Under the pieces are notes generated by a model. It had not been told where the DNA came from, searched no databases, and saw nothing but the letters and a program-made list of their open reading frames with translations. The translations under genes were made by a program, and so were the position numbers. This document shows, in pieces, positions 35,713 to 43,728 of a DNA stretch of 64,000 bases (its first letter is position 1; the number at the start of each line of letters is the position of its first letter). Source of the stretch: CAITZA01 sp937915285 (GTDB taxonomy: Bacteria; Desulfobacterota; Desulfomonilia; Desulfomonilales; Desulfomonilaceae); assembly GCA_036821825.1 (NCBI GenBank), contig DAISIV010000019.1, positions 1 to 64,000 of the forward strand, given 5' to 3'.

Positions 35713-36012
35713 TTAGTATCCGGCGTGCAGAACCACAATGCTCGACTTCCAGTTGTCAATGGCCGAATGCCCGCAGGCAGGCCGGAACAGGCAGCGTTCA
35801 TTTGTGCAGTTTTCGGTCCTGTTGTAGCACTGGGAATAGCCGTTGTTTCTCTGATGTTGATGAACTTTGTCCTCGTGGCGCTGAAAACATTCAGGGCATA
35901 TACCGTGGCTGATGTCCATGCAGGTTTCCAGATTCAGACCAGTCAGGTCTGTGTTAGCTAATTCCTCTTGAGTACTCCAAATTTTATGGCATTCAAGGCA
36001 TCCGTACAACAT
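35713..36012 (-). CDS. Small cysteine-rich protein with SHGIC zinc-binding module
   Basis: A 99-residue protein. The N-terminal half CLECHKIWSTQEE ... DISHGICPECF carries two CxxC pairs that should bind one zinc. The same CxxC...SHGICPxC design ends the 7TM protein at 52007. The second half holds another Cys/His group (CYNRTENCTNERCLFRPACGH). A GGGAGA element seven bases before the ATG supports it as a real gene. The motif is often a C-terminal tail on PAS/response-regulator proteins in this phylum; here it stands alone. Confidence 0.65.
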   Translation of the reverse strand: MLYGCLECHKIWSTQEELANTDLTGLNLETCMDISHGICPECFQRHEDKVHQHQRNNGYSQCYNRTENCTNERCLFRPACGHSAIDNWKSSIVVLHAGY

Positions 36013-36220
36013 TCTTGAATCTCCCGCGCGACGATGCGCAGTTTCAAAACCTGAAATGAATAATTAACATGTATTGTAGCACACTCTCATGTTTTTGTTC
36101 AAGCTGTAGAATTTAAAATAATTAATAGCACTCATGAACCGGAACATTTGTGACAGTTAATGACATCCAGGGATGAACCGGCGTATCGACATCACATTTT
36201 CATTGGTATAGAATGCCGAC

Positions 36221-36469
36221 ATGGATAGCAATACACCTGACATATTGAAATCCCTTCTGGAATGGTCCCCTGCGCTCATTATGCTGTTTGCCTTGTGGGT
36301 CGCCATGGAATGGGCTGTACGCAACAGCAGAAGCGGAACAAAATCCAGGCTGGTTTCTCTTTCCGAATGCGTGCTGCAAAAAAAGAAATGCCCAGCATGT
36401 GGGGAGATTGTAAGACTGGACGCGGCTATTTGCAAACACTGCGGCCACAGGATAGACCAGCGTAAATGA
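36221..36469 (+). CDS. Membrane-anchored zinc-ribbon protein
   Basis: An 82-residue protein: one membrane helix at about residues 15-33 (SPALIMLFALWVAMEWAV), a basic linker, then a zinc ribbon CPACGEIVRLDAAICKHCGHRI near residues 56-77 with four cysteines. The predicted layout places the ribbon in the cytoplasm. No clear ribosome site precedes the ATG. Function unknown; the ribbon is of the common double-CxxC type. Confidence 0.55.
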   Translation: MDSNTPDILKSLLEWSPALIMLFALWVAMEWAVRNSRSGTKSRLVSLSECVLQKKKCPACGEIVRLDAAICKHCGHRIDQRK

Positions 36470-36570
36470 CAAGCTGGTTTTAGATGGTTTGATTGCCTCT
36501 ATTGTCGTGGGATCAGGTCTTGCAGCTAACCTTTTATTAGAATCATTTTCAAAGTGTTTGACAGTTTTTC

Positions 36571-36621
36571 GGGTGGCTGGCCGGTGATCAGCATGATGTC
36601 TCATCAGATCCCGGCCACCCC
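36571..36621. repeat. Imperfect inverted repeat
   Basis: GGGTGGCTGGCCGG and CCGGCCACCCC face each other across about 28 bases between the zinc-ribbon gene and the universal stress gene, which converge here. It could be a two-way terminator, but no T-run follows on either side. Confidence 0.3.
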
Positions 36622-36725
36622 GTCTAATGTTTTATCCCTGTCGAGAGCACAGCAGGGATGTAGGTTGCTTGAAAGTTCCGTAATCACCCCTGAGTGTCGC
36701 TAATGTGCGCCATTGATTGAGAGAC

Positions 36726-37166
36726 TCATCGGATTACAGTCACATCTACTCCTGTTAACTTCTTCAATTCTTCGATGTGATCCTCTACTCCTCCCTTGAA
36801 CAACGCCTTTTGGAAAAATGAACGCTCTTCATGGCCCAACACCAGCAGGTCTGCTTCCTCCTCCTGGACAACCTGTTGTAGAATCTCGAGTACAGGGCCG
36901 CTCCTCACAACCTTTTTGGGGGTTATCTGATGGGCTTGAGCGAGTTGCTCGGCGAATTCCAGAATCTGGCTTCCGAGGCGCTCCAAGCCTTCCTGGGCTA
37001 TGCTGGTAGACATGCCACCGAAACTGCTCTTGAGAAAACCAGTGTCCACTGCATAGACATAGGTCAGTTTGGCGTTATTCTGTTTTGCAAGTACTGCTGC
37101 TTCTAGCGCGGCCTTTTGGGCATGGGCCGATCCTGTGACACCACAAACTATGCTTTTAAATCCCAT
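36726..37166 (-). CDS. Universal stress protein family (UspA) protein
   Basis: The 146-residue single-domain Usp starts MGFKSIVCGVTGSAHAQKA with AGGAGA before the ATG at 37166; an upstream in-frame start adds 11 residues. It keeps the alpha/beta fold landmarks ALEAAVLAKQNNAKLTYVYAVD and ADLLVLGHEE. The ATP-binding G-x2-G-x9-G[ST] signature is not intact (GHEERSFFQKALFKGGVED), so nucleotide binding is doubtful. It lies downstream of a permease gene; Usp-transporter pairing is common. Confidence 0.85.
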   Translation of the reverse strand: MGFKSIVCGVTGSAHAQKAALEAAVLAKQNNAKLTYVYAVDTGFLKSSFGGMSTSIAQEGLERLGSQILEFAEQLAQAHQITPKKVVRSGPVLEILQQVVQEEEADLLVLGHEERSFFQKALFKGGVEDHIEELKKLTGVDVTVIR

Positions 37167-37206
37167 TATTTCTCCTGCCAGAGAGAGTTCATCTCGCATT
37201 ATTGAT

Positions 37207-37228
37207 CCCCGGCATTATAGGGCCGGGG
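37207..37228. repeat. Hairpin between usp and permease genes
   Basis: CCCCGGC and GCCGGGG form a perfect 7-base GC stem with an 8-base loop, followed on the plus strand by TTTGATGTTTTT. Both neighbours are on the minus strand, where no T-run follows, so it may act as an mRNA-stabilising or attenuating structure between the two genes and not as a plain terminator. Confidence 0.4.
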
Positions 37229-37315
37229 TTTGATGTTTTTGAGTCCGGGATAATGGAGCAACTTCTCATCGGAACCCTTCCTGAGTTCCGCATGGCCATT
37301 CCCCGGCAGATCCAA

Positions 37316-39043
37316 CTAATAAGCGATAAGCAGGTAGACCATGGACATTGTCACTGTGATCATCATGGGCCACCAGCATATTTTCATGTATTCCACAAAG
37401 GATATCTTGTAACCGGCCTTTTCGGCCATTCCAACGGTGACAACGTTGGCGCTGGCCCCTATCATGGTCCCATTACCACCAAGACATGCGCCCAAAGAAA
37501 GCGACCACCACAGCACATTGTCCTTCGGTAAGCCGAAGCTCTCGCTCAGGAACAGGACGATGGGGAGCATTGTGGCTGTGAAAGGTATGTTGTCGATGAA
37601 GGCGGAAGCGATGGCTGAAACCCATAGTATCATGACCACTGCGATGGTCAGGTTGCCTTGGGACGCCTGAAGCACAACATTTGCGATCTGCTGGATCAGT
37701 CCGGTGGATTCGGCTGCAGCGATAACCACAAACAACCCGATGAAGAACATCAATGAAGGCCATTCCACCTCATGTTCCAGCATTTCCACAATTTCCACCT
37801 TTGACACTGCAAGAAGCAACAGAGAACCGATCAGGGCCGCCACTGCGACCTGCATGTGCATGAAACCATGCAGAGCGAACAGCAGGATGGTGAATCCAAG
37901 CAGGACAAGACCCTGAATCATAAGCTTCCTGTCGGTGATCTTGTACTGCTCTCTCAATTGAGCTATGGTTTTTTCAACGTCCTGAACGTCAGCCTTTAGG
38001 TACTCTTTCTTGTGCCACCACAGGAAATAGAAGCAGGAGACAATTAGGCTCAGGAAACAGATCAGTGTAAGATTGGACACGAACTGTCCAAAGGTGAGGC
38101 CTGTGTAAGAGCCTATAAGTATATTCGGGGGATCACCAATCAAGGTTGCAGTGCCTCCAACGTTGGATGCAAAAGCCTGCGGTATGAGGAAGGTCAGTGG
38201 ATGAACCTTCAGGGTGAGGGCAATCTCTATGGTCACCGGTATGACCAGGAGCATAGTGGTGACGTTATCGAGAAAAGCCGAGATAACCGCTGTCAGAAAC
38301 TGCAGCACGAATGACAGAATGAATACGTTTCCTCTGGCCCAAGCATAAGCCTTGTATGCCAGGAACTGAAACATTCCGGTCCGCTTGAGCACACCGACAA
38401 AAATCATCATCCCCAGCAGCAGAAAAATGACATTTAGGTCAACCGCTGCCATAGCGTCTTCAAAAGACAGGATGTAATAGGACTTGTCATAGCTGCCCAG
38501 GGTATAAGTGATGAACAGGACGAGGGCTGCAGCAAGCAATGCGGCAAGAGTACGGTGCATCCATTCAAAACTTATGATCACGTAAACGCCCACAAGAATT
38601 ATAGCAGCAAACCAGAAGGCCGGAGAAACGGCCCTCTTCATTGTGAAGTTCTGTGCAGTTTCGTAGAGCCGGTTCTGCATTTCGTCACTTCCGGCTTCAA
38701 CGGCCATCAATGTGGCGCCCTCTATGGCCTCCCAAGACGGCTTATGGGCCTTCAGTTCCACCTTGGAGCCGACAAGAGAGCCAAGAGGCAAATCAAATTG
38801 CCCCAGAAAAGCCCCATTGTTTCCAGATCTTAAAGACTCCTCTTTCCCAACGGGGGTTGCGGCTTTTCCGTTGACGAGTATTTCAATGTCCACATCTTTT
38901 ACCGGCTTACCTTGTGGATTGCGGAAAGCACCGGAGATTATCAGTCTATCAGATGGAGAAGCATGGGCCGGCAAAGGCGAACACCATGCTACTACCACGA
39001 ATATTATTGAAGCAGACAGCAAAAAAAGCTTGTTCAGGTTCAT
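37316..39043 (-). CDS. ArsB/NhaD (ion transporter superfamily) permease with exported N-terminal domain
   Basis: The protein has 575 residues. A signal peptide (about 1-28, cut near AHA) and a ~110-residue extracytoplasmic domain with RNPQGKPVKDVDIEILVNG (carboxypeptidase-regulatory-like beta-sandwich) precede about 12 membrane helices. The permease part has the duplicated IT-superfamily motifs AFLDNVTTMLL and AFIDNIPFTATML, plus GDPPNILIGS and GGNGTMIGASANVV, as in NhaD, ArsB and the P-protein. It should be a secondary transporter of anions or Na+/H+ exchange; substrate not determined. The neighbouring receiver-only regulator and Usp suggest stress-linked control. Confidence 0.85.
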   Translation of the reverse strand: MNLNKLFLLSASIIFVVVAWCSPLPAHASPSDRLIISGAFRNPQGKPVKDVDIEILVNGKAATPVGKEESLRSGNNGAFLGQFDLPLGSLVGSKVELKAHKPSWEAIEGATLMAVEAGSDEMQNRLYETAQNFTMKRAVSPAFWFAAIILVGVYVIISFEWMHRTLAALLAAALVLFITYTLGSYDKSYYILSFEDAMAAVDLNVIFLLLGMMIFVGVLKRTGMFQFLAYKAYAWARGNVFILSFVLQFLTAVISAFLDNVTTMLLVIPVTIEIALTLKVHPLTFLIPQAFASNVGGTATLIGDPPNILIGSYTGLTFGQFVSNLTLICFLSLIVSCFYFLWWHKKEYLKADVQDVEKTIAQLREQYKITDRKLMIQGLVLLGFTILLFALHGFMHMQVAVAALIGSLLLLAVSKVEIVEMLEHEVEWPSLMFFIGLFVVIAAAESTGLIQQIANVVLQASQGNLTIAVVMILWVSAIASAFIDNIPFTATMLPIVLFLSESFGLPKDNVLWWSLSLGACLGGNGTMIGASANVVTVGMAEKAGYKISFVEYMKICWWPMMITVTMSMVYLLIAY

Positions 39044-39210
39044 GAGACAGATCCTTGAATTTTTTGATATCAGTCAGAATAGTTAACCAGAAAGGCATGC
39101 TGGGCCGTTCTTGAATGCCTGTAAAAGTCAATTCTGAAACAACCGACCTGGCCGCCGGAATCCCGGCAGCCAACCTATTACAAGGCCTTCAAGCCATTTC
39201 ATCAACGCTG

Positions 39211-39645
39211 TTAGTCTCCGCGTCTGAGGGCTATGTGCATGGCTCTAGCCTCGTTAATTCTCTCTTCCTGTTTGAGTTTCTTCATTTTTGCTTCCTGTAC
39301 TTTTGCCATTAGCAGTTCCAGGTCACAGGGTTTCATGAGATAATCCAGGGCCCCGAGCTTCATGCCGTCTATTGCAGACCCAACAGTGGCATGACCAGTG
39401 AGCATGATGACTTCAATCATTGGATTCAAGGTCTTGATGGCCTTCAGCGTTTCTATGCCGTCCATACCAGGCATCTTCACATCAAGTATTACGACATCCA
39501 GGGGGTCTCCCTGGCCGATTTTTTCCAGCGCCTCTGTGCCGCTGTTTGCGGTGTAAACCGTGAGACCTCTCTTCACAAGGCGTTTAGACAATGTATCGAT
39601 GAAAGGGGCCTCGTCATCTACCAAAAGAATTCTTGCGGTAGTCAT
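39211..39645 (-). CDS. Receiver-only response regulator (permease cluster copy A)
   Basis: A 144-residue CheY-like receiver: acidic pocket VDDE near residue 10, phospho-acceptor in VVILDVKMPGMDG (aspartate near residue 53), then LTGHA and the DYLMKPCD lysine. After the receiver only a ~25-residue charged helix follows (MKKLKQEERINEARAMH), so there is no DNA-binding domain. It closely resembles the regulator at 42180 in order and tail. No sensor kinase is adjacent. An inverted repeat (39150-39171) follows the stop codon. Confidence 0.9.
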   Translation of the reverse strand: MTTARILLVDDEAPFIDTLSKRLVKRGLTVYTANSGTEALEKIGQGDPLDVVILDVKMPGMDGIETLKAIKTLNPMIEVIMLTGHATVGSAIDGMKLGALDYLMKPCDLELLMAKVQEAKMKKLKQEERINEARAMHIALRRGD

Positions 39646-39711
39646 ATCGTGTACTCCTGAATTAGGGGTTTGTTTTCTAGTTTATGGGGAGTGAGCGGAG
39701 GCGGGTTAATT

Positions 39712-40020
39712 TCAAATTCGCAGGACAATGTATTCGTGAACAATTAGACTGTTGATCAGTATTCTGGTTAATTCGATTTTTATCCGGTTAAATCCGGACT
39801 CGTCCGTCAGAATCAAATACGAGGGTTTTCCATATTGAAACGGTGATGAGTTTTCATCCTCGAACGGATGAAGGTTCTCTTCTATTACCCTGCCCTGTAT
39901 GGCAGTAATGTTGCTATGTTGGAGAGAAACATCCGGGCAGCAAGTCTCGGTTATGACCAGGAACAACATTAAAAAGATTGATATTATTCCTGTAAGGCGC
40001 TGCAAAGATTTATTCTCCAT
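39712..40020 (-). CDS. Small exported protein of unknown function
   Basis: A 102-residue protein with a hydrophobic N-terminal helix (LTGIISIFLMLFLVITETCC) after a basic start, consistent with a signal peptide or anchor. The double cysteine follows but does not form a clean lipobox. The mature part has no recognised domain. GGGAGC lies six bases before the ATG at 40020. It is just downstream of the DASS transporter gene, with which it may be co-transcribed. Confidence 0.45.
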   Translation of the reverse strand: MENKSLQRLTGIISIFLMLFLVITETCCPDVSLQHSNITAIQGRVIEENLHPFEDENSSPFQYGKPSYLILTDESGFNRIKIELTRILINSLIVHEYIVLRI

Positions 40021-40047
40021 GGTTTGCTCCCGTGCCCTCAACAGGCT

Positions 40048-41517
40048 TTACATGGTCCTGGGAACAGTGATCGGCATTCCCAGCAGAGGCCAGATGACCA
40101 GGATGGCTAACGCTACAACGGCCATCAGTATCAGACTGGCAGGAATTCCATACATGAAGAATTCGCCGCTGGTAAATTGTTTCGAGTCATAGGCGATTGC
40201 GTTTGGAGCCGCTCCGACCAGAAGCAGGAAAGGCATTCCGGCTGTAACCAGCGCAGCATACATAACCACATAGGATGACACACCAAGGTAGCCGGCTATG
40301 ACCAGGGCAACAGGAAGAGAGATGGCTATGGCCGCCACGTTCATGATAAAATTGGTCAAAATCATCACGAAGAATGCGATGCTTAGGACGAAAACCAGCC
40401 AGTGGGACTTCTGAAAAAGGGCAAGCCAGTTGACCGCCATCCATTTTGCCGCCTCGGTTTCCCACAGACAATAACCGATGCTCATGGCGCCTGAGAAAAG
40501 CAGCACTATGTTCCACGGGATAAGTTCAAGATCCTCGATATCCAGAATGTTGAACACAAAAAACAGGATTGTCGATACCAGTATGATCGCAGTCTTATCC
40601 AGGGACTGCAACTTGGGAACCATTACCTGGAGAGACATCGTTATGATGGCTCCGAATATGATCACCAGTGAAATAATCTCTTTTCTTGTGATCGGACCGA
40701 GGTTCTCGCTCAGTTCGGCCACTCGCTCCCTCAAACCTGGAATAACCTTCTTTTCCGGTTTCATAAAGATCATGAAGAAAACCCAGAGCAGCAGGACCAT
40801 GATCACCCCTACCGGAAGCATGTAAAGGGTTAGCTCGTAAAACGGGGTATCAACACCGGCCATTTCCTTGAAAAATCCGAGAGCGACAATCGCCCTGGCA
40901 GATCCAAGAAGTGTGATGATGCTACCGGCCCCGCAAACATAGGCCATCCCTATGAACAGACCTTTTCCAAATTTGGTAGGCTTGTCGCCTTCACCGTAAA
41001 GACTGTAAATAGCCAGCAACAATGGATACATAGTGGCAGCTACTGCCGTGTGCGCCATGATCAGCGTGAGCACAGTAATCAGAAGAAACACTCCCAAATA
41101 GATCGATCCAGTGTTTTCACCTATCACATTGAGCATCTTGTAGGCCATTCGCTTCGTCAAGCCTGTCTTTGTGAAAACCATTCCAATCACAAGTGATGCA
41201 AAAATGAACAGAACCGATGGGTCCATGAAATCCTTAAAGGCAGCCTTGGCAGGCCTGATCATGAACAACGCCTGAGTCACTCCAATGACCAGGCTCGTGA
41301 CCCCGATCGGGACCACTTCGAAAACCCACCATATCCCTGCCATCAGAAATAGAGCCACAGCGCCCTTGCCCTCCGGACTCAACGGGAAATGTTTTCCAAC
41401 GGGATCTATGGCGTCTGGCCATGGTGGTGAGAAATAAACCACGAAAAAAAGGCCGACTCCAGTCAGCATTGCTATTAGTCGTGTCCAGTTTATCTGGACG
41501 CCCTGTGCTGTAGTCAT
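40048..41517 (-). CDS. DASS-family (SLC13-like) di/tricarboxylate or anion transporter
   Basis: This 489-residue protein has about 12 membrane helices. It has the DASS plan: GIWWVFEVVPIGVTSLVIGV near residue 62, a DPSVLFIFASLVIGM segment, the first motif around AHTAVAATMYPLLLAI and the second around TNFIMNVAAIAISLPVALVI, then GAAPNAIAYDSKQF. Family members import C4-dicarboxylates, citrate or sulfate with sodium. Substrate cannot be fixed from sequence. Upstream lie a CBS-pair protein and a receiver-only regulator in the same direction. Confidence 0.9.
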   Translation of the reverse strand: MTTAQGVQINWTRLIAMLTGVGLFFVVYFSPPWPDAIDPVGKHFPLSPEGKGAVALFLMAGIWWVFEVVPIGVTSLVIGVTQALFMIRPAKAAFKDFMDPSVLFIFASLVIGMVFTKTGLTKRMAYKMLNVIGENTGSIYLGVFLLITVLTLIMAHTAVAATMYPLLLAIYSLYGEGDKPTKFGKGLFIGMAYVCGAGSIITLLGSARAIVALGFFKEMAGVDTPFYELTLYMLPVGVIMVLLLWVFFMIFMKPEKKVIPGLRERVAELSENLGPITRKEIISLVIIFGAIITMSLQVMVPKLQSLDKTAIILVSTILFFVFNILDIEDLELIPWNIVLLFSGAMSIGYCLWETEAAKWMAVNWLALFQKSHWLVFVLSIAFFVMILTNFIMNVAAIAISLPVALVIAGYLGVSSYVVMYAALVTAGMPFLLLVGAAPNAIAYDSKQFTSGEFFMYGIPASLILMAVVALAILVIWPLLGMPITVPRTM

Positions 41518-41560
41518 TATTCAAATCCTCCTAATGTTTCAGATAAGAGCGCCTGTGAGT

Positions 41561-42115
41561 CTAAATCCGGCAAGCTCTCATCAGAGAAGCTACCTGGTCA
41601 AAAACATCCACCAGTCTGAGCAATCCCGAAACTTCACCGTCCGACACCACCAGCAAAGCTTGAGTACGACCCATGATAAGTTGGTGTATGGCTTGGTTCA
41701 GGGTGGCATTTGCATCAATGAATACTTCAGAGCCCTGTTTTTGAATAAAATCCCCTACCCTTTTGCCGAAGCTCTTTCGGCAAATGTCCATCAAGGGAGA
41801 TTTCCACAAGTCGAAGTTGTCAAGCATTGAGTGCAAGAATTCCGGCGTCAGGCCAAATCTGGAAACTTTTTTCAGTTCTTCATTGGTCAGATATTCCGGT
41901 TCAAGACATGTGAGAATATCTAGTCGGTTTAATTTCCCAATCACTTTACCCGCCTTGTCCAGGACAAGAACCGCCATGAACCTGTGGCCCTTGGCGTCCA
42001 GTCGCTGACGTCCCTCATCAAGGGCCAGCGCCGCATCAAAAAGAGAGGCGTCTTCTGAAACCCTCGGGTAACCGTCAAACGACGTCATGTGATCCCTTAC
42101 AAAAGTTGTTCCCAT
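41561..42115 (-). CDS. CBS-domain pair protein
   Basis: A 184-residue protein made of two CBS motifs: residues ~8-70 (VRDHMTSFDGYPRVSED ... VIGKLNRLDIL) and ~122-178 (VGDFIQKQGSEVFIDANATL ... VSGLLRLVDVF). A helical linker lies between them. It has no catalytic or DNA-binding domain, so it probably senses adenine nucleotides and acts on a partner, perhaps the DASS transporter 43 bases downstream. Confidence 0.85.
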   Translation of the reverse strand: MGTTFVRDHMTSFDGYPRVSEDASLFDAALALDEGRQRLDAKGHRFMAVLVLDKAGKVIGKLNRLDILTCLEPEYLTNEELKKVSRFGLTPEFLHSMLDNFDLWKSPLMDICRKSFGKRVGDFIQKQGSEVFIDANATLNQAIHQLIMGRTQALLVVSDGEVSGLLRLVDVFDQVASLMRACRI

Positions 42116-42179
42116 GAAATTGTCTCCTTCAGGAAAGTTCGCTCAATCACGTTTAGTAAAGTTAATGGCCTCCTGTTGA

Positions 42180-42608
42180 TCAGTAACCCTTGGTCTTGAC
42201 TATTCTCTCCACCTCCGCGTTCCTGATCCTGTCCTCATGATCCTTTTTCCTCTGGCGCGCCCCGGTCAGTTTGTCGACAAGAACTGCCGTGTCAACGGGC
42301 TTTAAAAGATAGTCAAACGCCCCCAGTTTCATTCCGGATATCGCCGTCTCAACCGTGGTGTTCCCAGTCAACATGATCACCTCGGTGAGCGGCCTTGTCC
42401 GCTTGAATTCCTGAAGGGTCGAAAGACCATCGCGCCCTGGCATCATTACATCCAGAATCGCAACATCGATGTCGATCTTGTCCAGAACCCTCAGGCCCTC
42501 ATCGCCACTCAGAGCAGTCAGGACCTCAAAACCGCGCGTTTTCAAACGCTCGGAAAGGAGATCCACAAACTGTTCCTCGTCATCAACCAAAAGAACTCGA
42601 ATACTCAT
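42180..42608 (-). CDS. Receiver-only response regulator (permease cluster copy B)
   Basis: This 142-residue receiver starts MSIRVLLVDDEEQF at 42608, set by GGAGAG before the ATG; longer in-frame starts extend into poor sequence. The phospho-acceptor is in VAILDVMMPGRDG, the switch in LTGNT, and the lysine in DYLLKPVD. A short charged helical tail ends the protein with no output domain. It is similar along its whole length to the regulator at 39211. It is upstream of the CBS and DASS genes in one run. Confidence 0.9.
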   Translation of the reverse strand: MSIRVLLVDDEEQFVDLLSERLKTRGFEVLTALSGDEGLRVLDKIDIDVAILDVMMPGRDGLSTLQEFKRTRPLTEVIMLTGNTTVETAISGMKLGAFDYLLKPVDTAVLVDKLTGARQRKKDHEDRIRNAEVERIVKTKGY

Positions 42609-43310
42609 AATCGCTCTCCAGTCAATACAGGATAGCTTTGACCCTAACACCCTGATTTCAAGAATTATTGGGTCATGCCGCATAGTCTTTGAGCACATAT
42701 CATGCCATTTCACCAAATCCTTTATTCTGGCCATTAGAGTAGCCTGTCCCTGTTCGAACCCAAATCAAAGCGCAACATTATGAGACATACTGAGACATCA
42801 AAAAGAAACGAAATGAAACATCAAGTTGTTTATAAAAATTACAGGGAATATTTTTATGGACTCAATTAGAATTTCTTGCAAAACGGTTTTCAGTTGTTTA
42901 CCATGCGTCCGTTACTTGCGCGATTTTCCCAGGGCCATCCGGCCTGAAACTTTGACATTTCCTTTAAAGAGTATGACCTTGTTTCATCAACCCGGCCATC
43001 ACCGGAATTTTCTCTGACGCTAGACCGCCAGACATCACTCTCTCGACCAGTTATCCTTAAATGAAAAAACAAAAAAACGAACTTACCCATAGCTGTTAAT
43101 CCGTTGAGCCGGTGGCCCTTCTGATTCATGCTACCGCGCTTCAACCGAGGATGTAGTTTCTGAAATCTTGATCATTGATCAGGTCTGTTTTTGGTGTGCC
43201 CGACGAATGTCTCACCAATGGAAACTTAGGACGCTTGTGAACCTGACTTGAACCAGGGATATGTTCCCGGGTTTTGAAAGTCTGGAAGTTTAATACAAGG
43301 AGGACTACTT
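42609..43310. other. Gene-poor divergent region
   Basis: This is 702 bases between the divergent regulator (42608, minus) and the symporter accessory gene (43311, plus). Short open frames here lack ribosome sites and family features. It presumably holds promoters for both sides, but no strong sigma-70 or sigma-54 match was recognised. Confidence 0.5.
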
Positions 43311-43487
43311 ATGTGGCTCGGCATGGGCAGTAACGAGATGGCGGTGGTGTATGTGCTGTGCATTCTTGCGGCTCTATGGTGCACTGCTTATGGTGTTTTC
43401 TTCTGGAAATCGGAAGGCAAGCCGATCAACACAGCAGATGCGGTTGACTGGGACCGTGAGGAGCGAGAACTGGACAAGGGAAGGTAA
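43311..43487 (+). CDS. Symporter small accessory protein
   Basis: A 58-residue protein: one membrane helix (about residues 10-32, VVYVLCILAALWCTAYGVFFW), then a charged cytoplasmic-type tail with INTADAVDWDREERELDKGR. AAGGAGG lies seven bases before the ATG. Single-helix proteins of this size with a Trp-Asp-rich tail precede sodium:solute symporter genes in many anaerobes, and this one is 241 bases upstream of such a symporter. It is probably a subunit or assembly partner of it. Confidence 0.8.
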   Translation: MWLGMGSNEMAVVYVLCILAALWCTAYGVFFWKSEGKPINTADAVDWDREERELDKGR

Positions 43488-43728
43488 ATCATCCTTCGGC
43501 AGAGTTATGGTTTTGAAACATCGGGTTGTCTGGTTTGATCTACCCTGTTCGTTGAATTCAGAATTGGGTTTGATCCACCAGGCGGAGTCTGGAGAGTTTT
43601 TTTCAGACTTTGGTGGACTGTCTTCAGGGCGTTGCATACCCGATGGTCAAGACTGACATTTGATTGCTTTCAATGTCGCCTATCAAAAAAATCAGAAATG
43701 AAAGAGTTCGGGATCAGGAGGAGTTGTT

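Noticed and set aside
39150..39171. Terminator after the receiver-only regulator (39211)
   Set aside because: The hairpin (GGCCGCCGG/CCGGCAGCC) has one mismatch and no T-run on either strand; left as an unassigned inverted repeat.
42740..42775. Possible tRNA end (GTTCGAACC T-loop-like sequence)
   Set aside because: No acceptor, D-arm or anticodon-arm pairing could be drawn in the bases upstream, and no CCA-like end follows.
42826..43144. Small open frames on both strands in the 42609-43310 spacer
   Set aside because: They lack ribosome sites and family features, and overlap one another on opposite strands.
43351..43656. Longer plus-strand frame overlapping the symporter accessory gene
   Set aside because: It is a shifted frame over the better-supported 58-residue gene, which has the strong ribosome site and the membrane-helix pattern.
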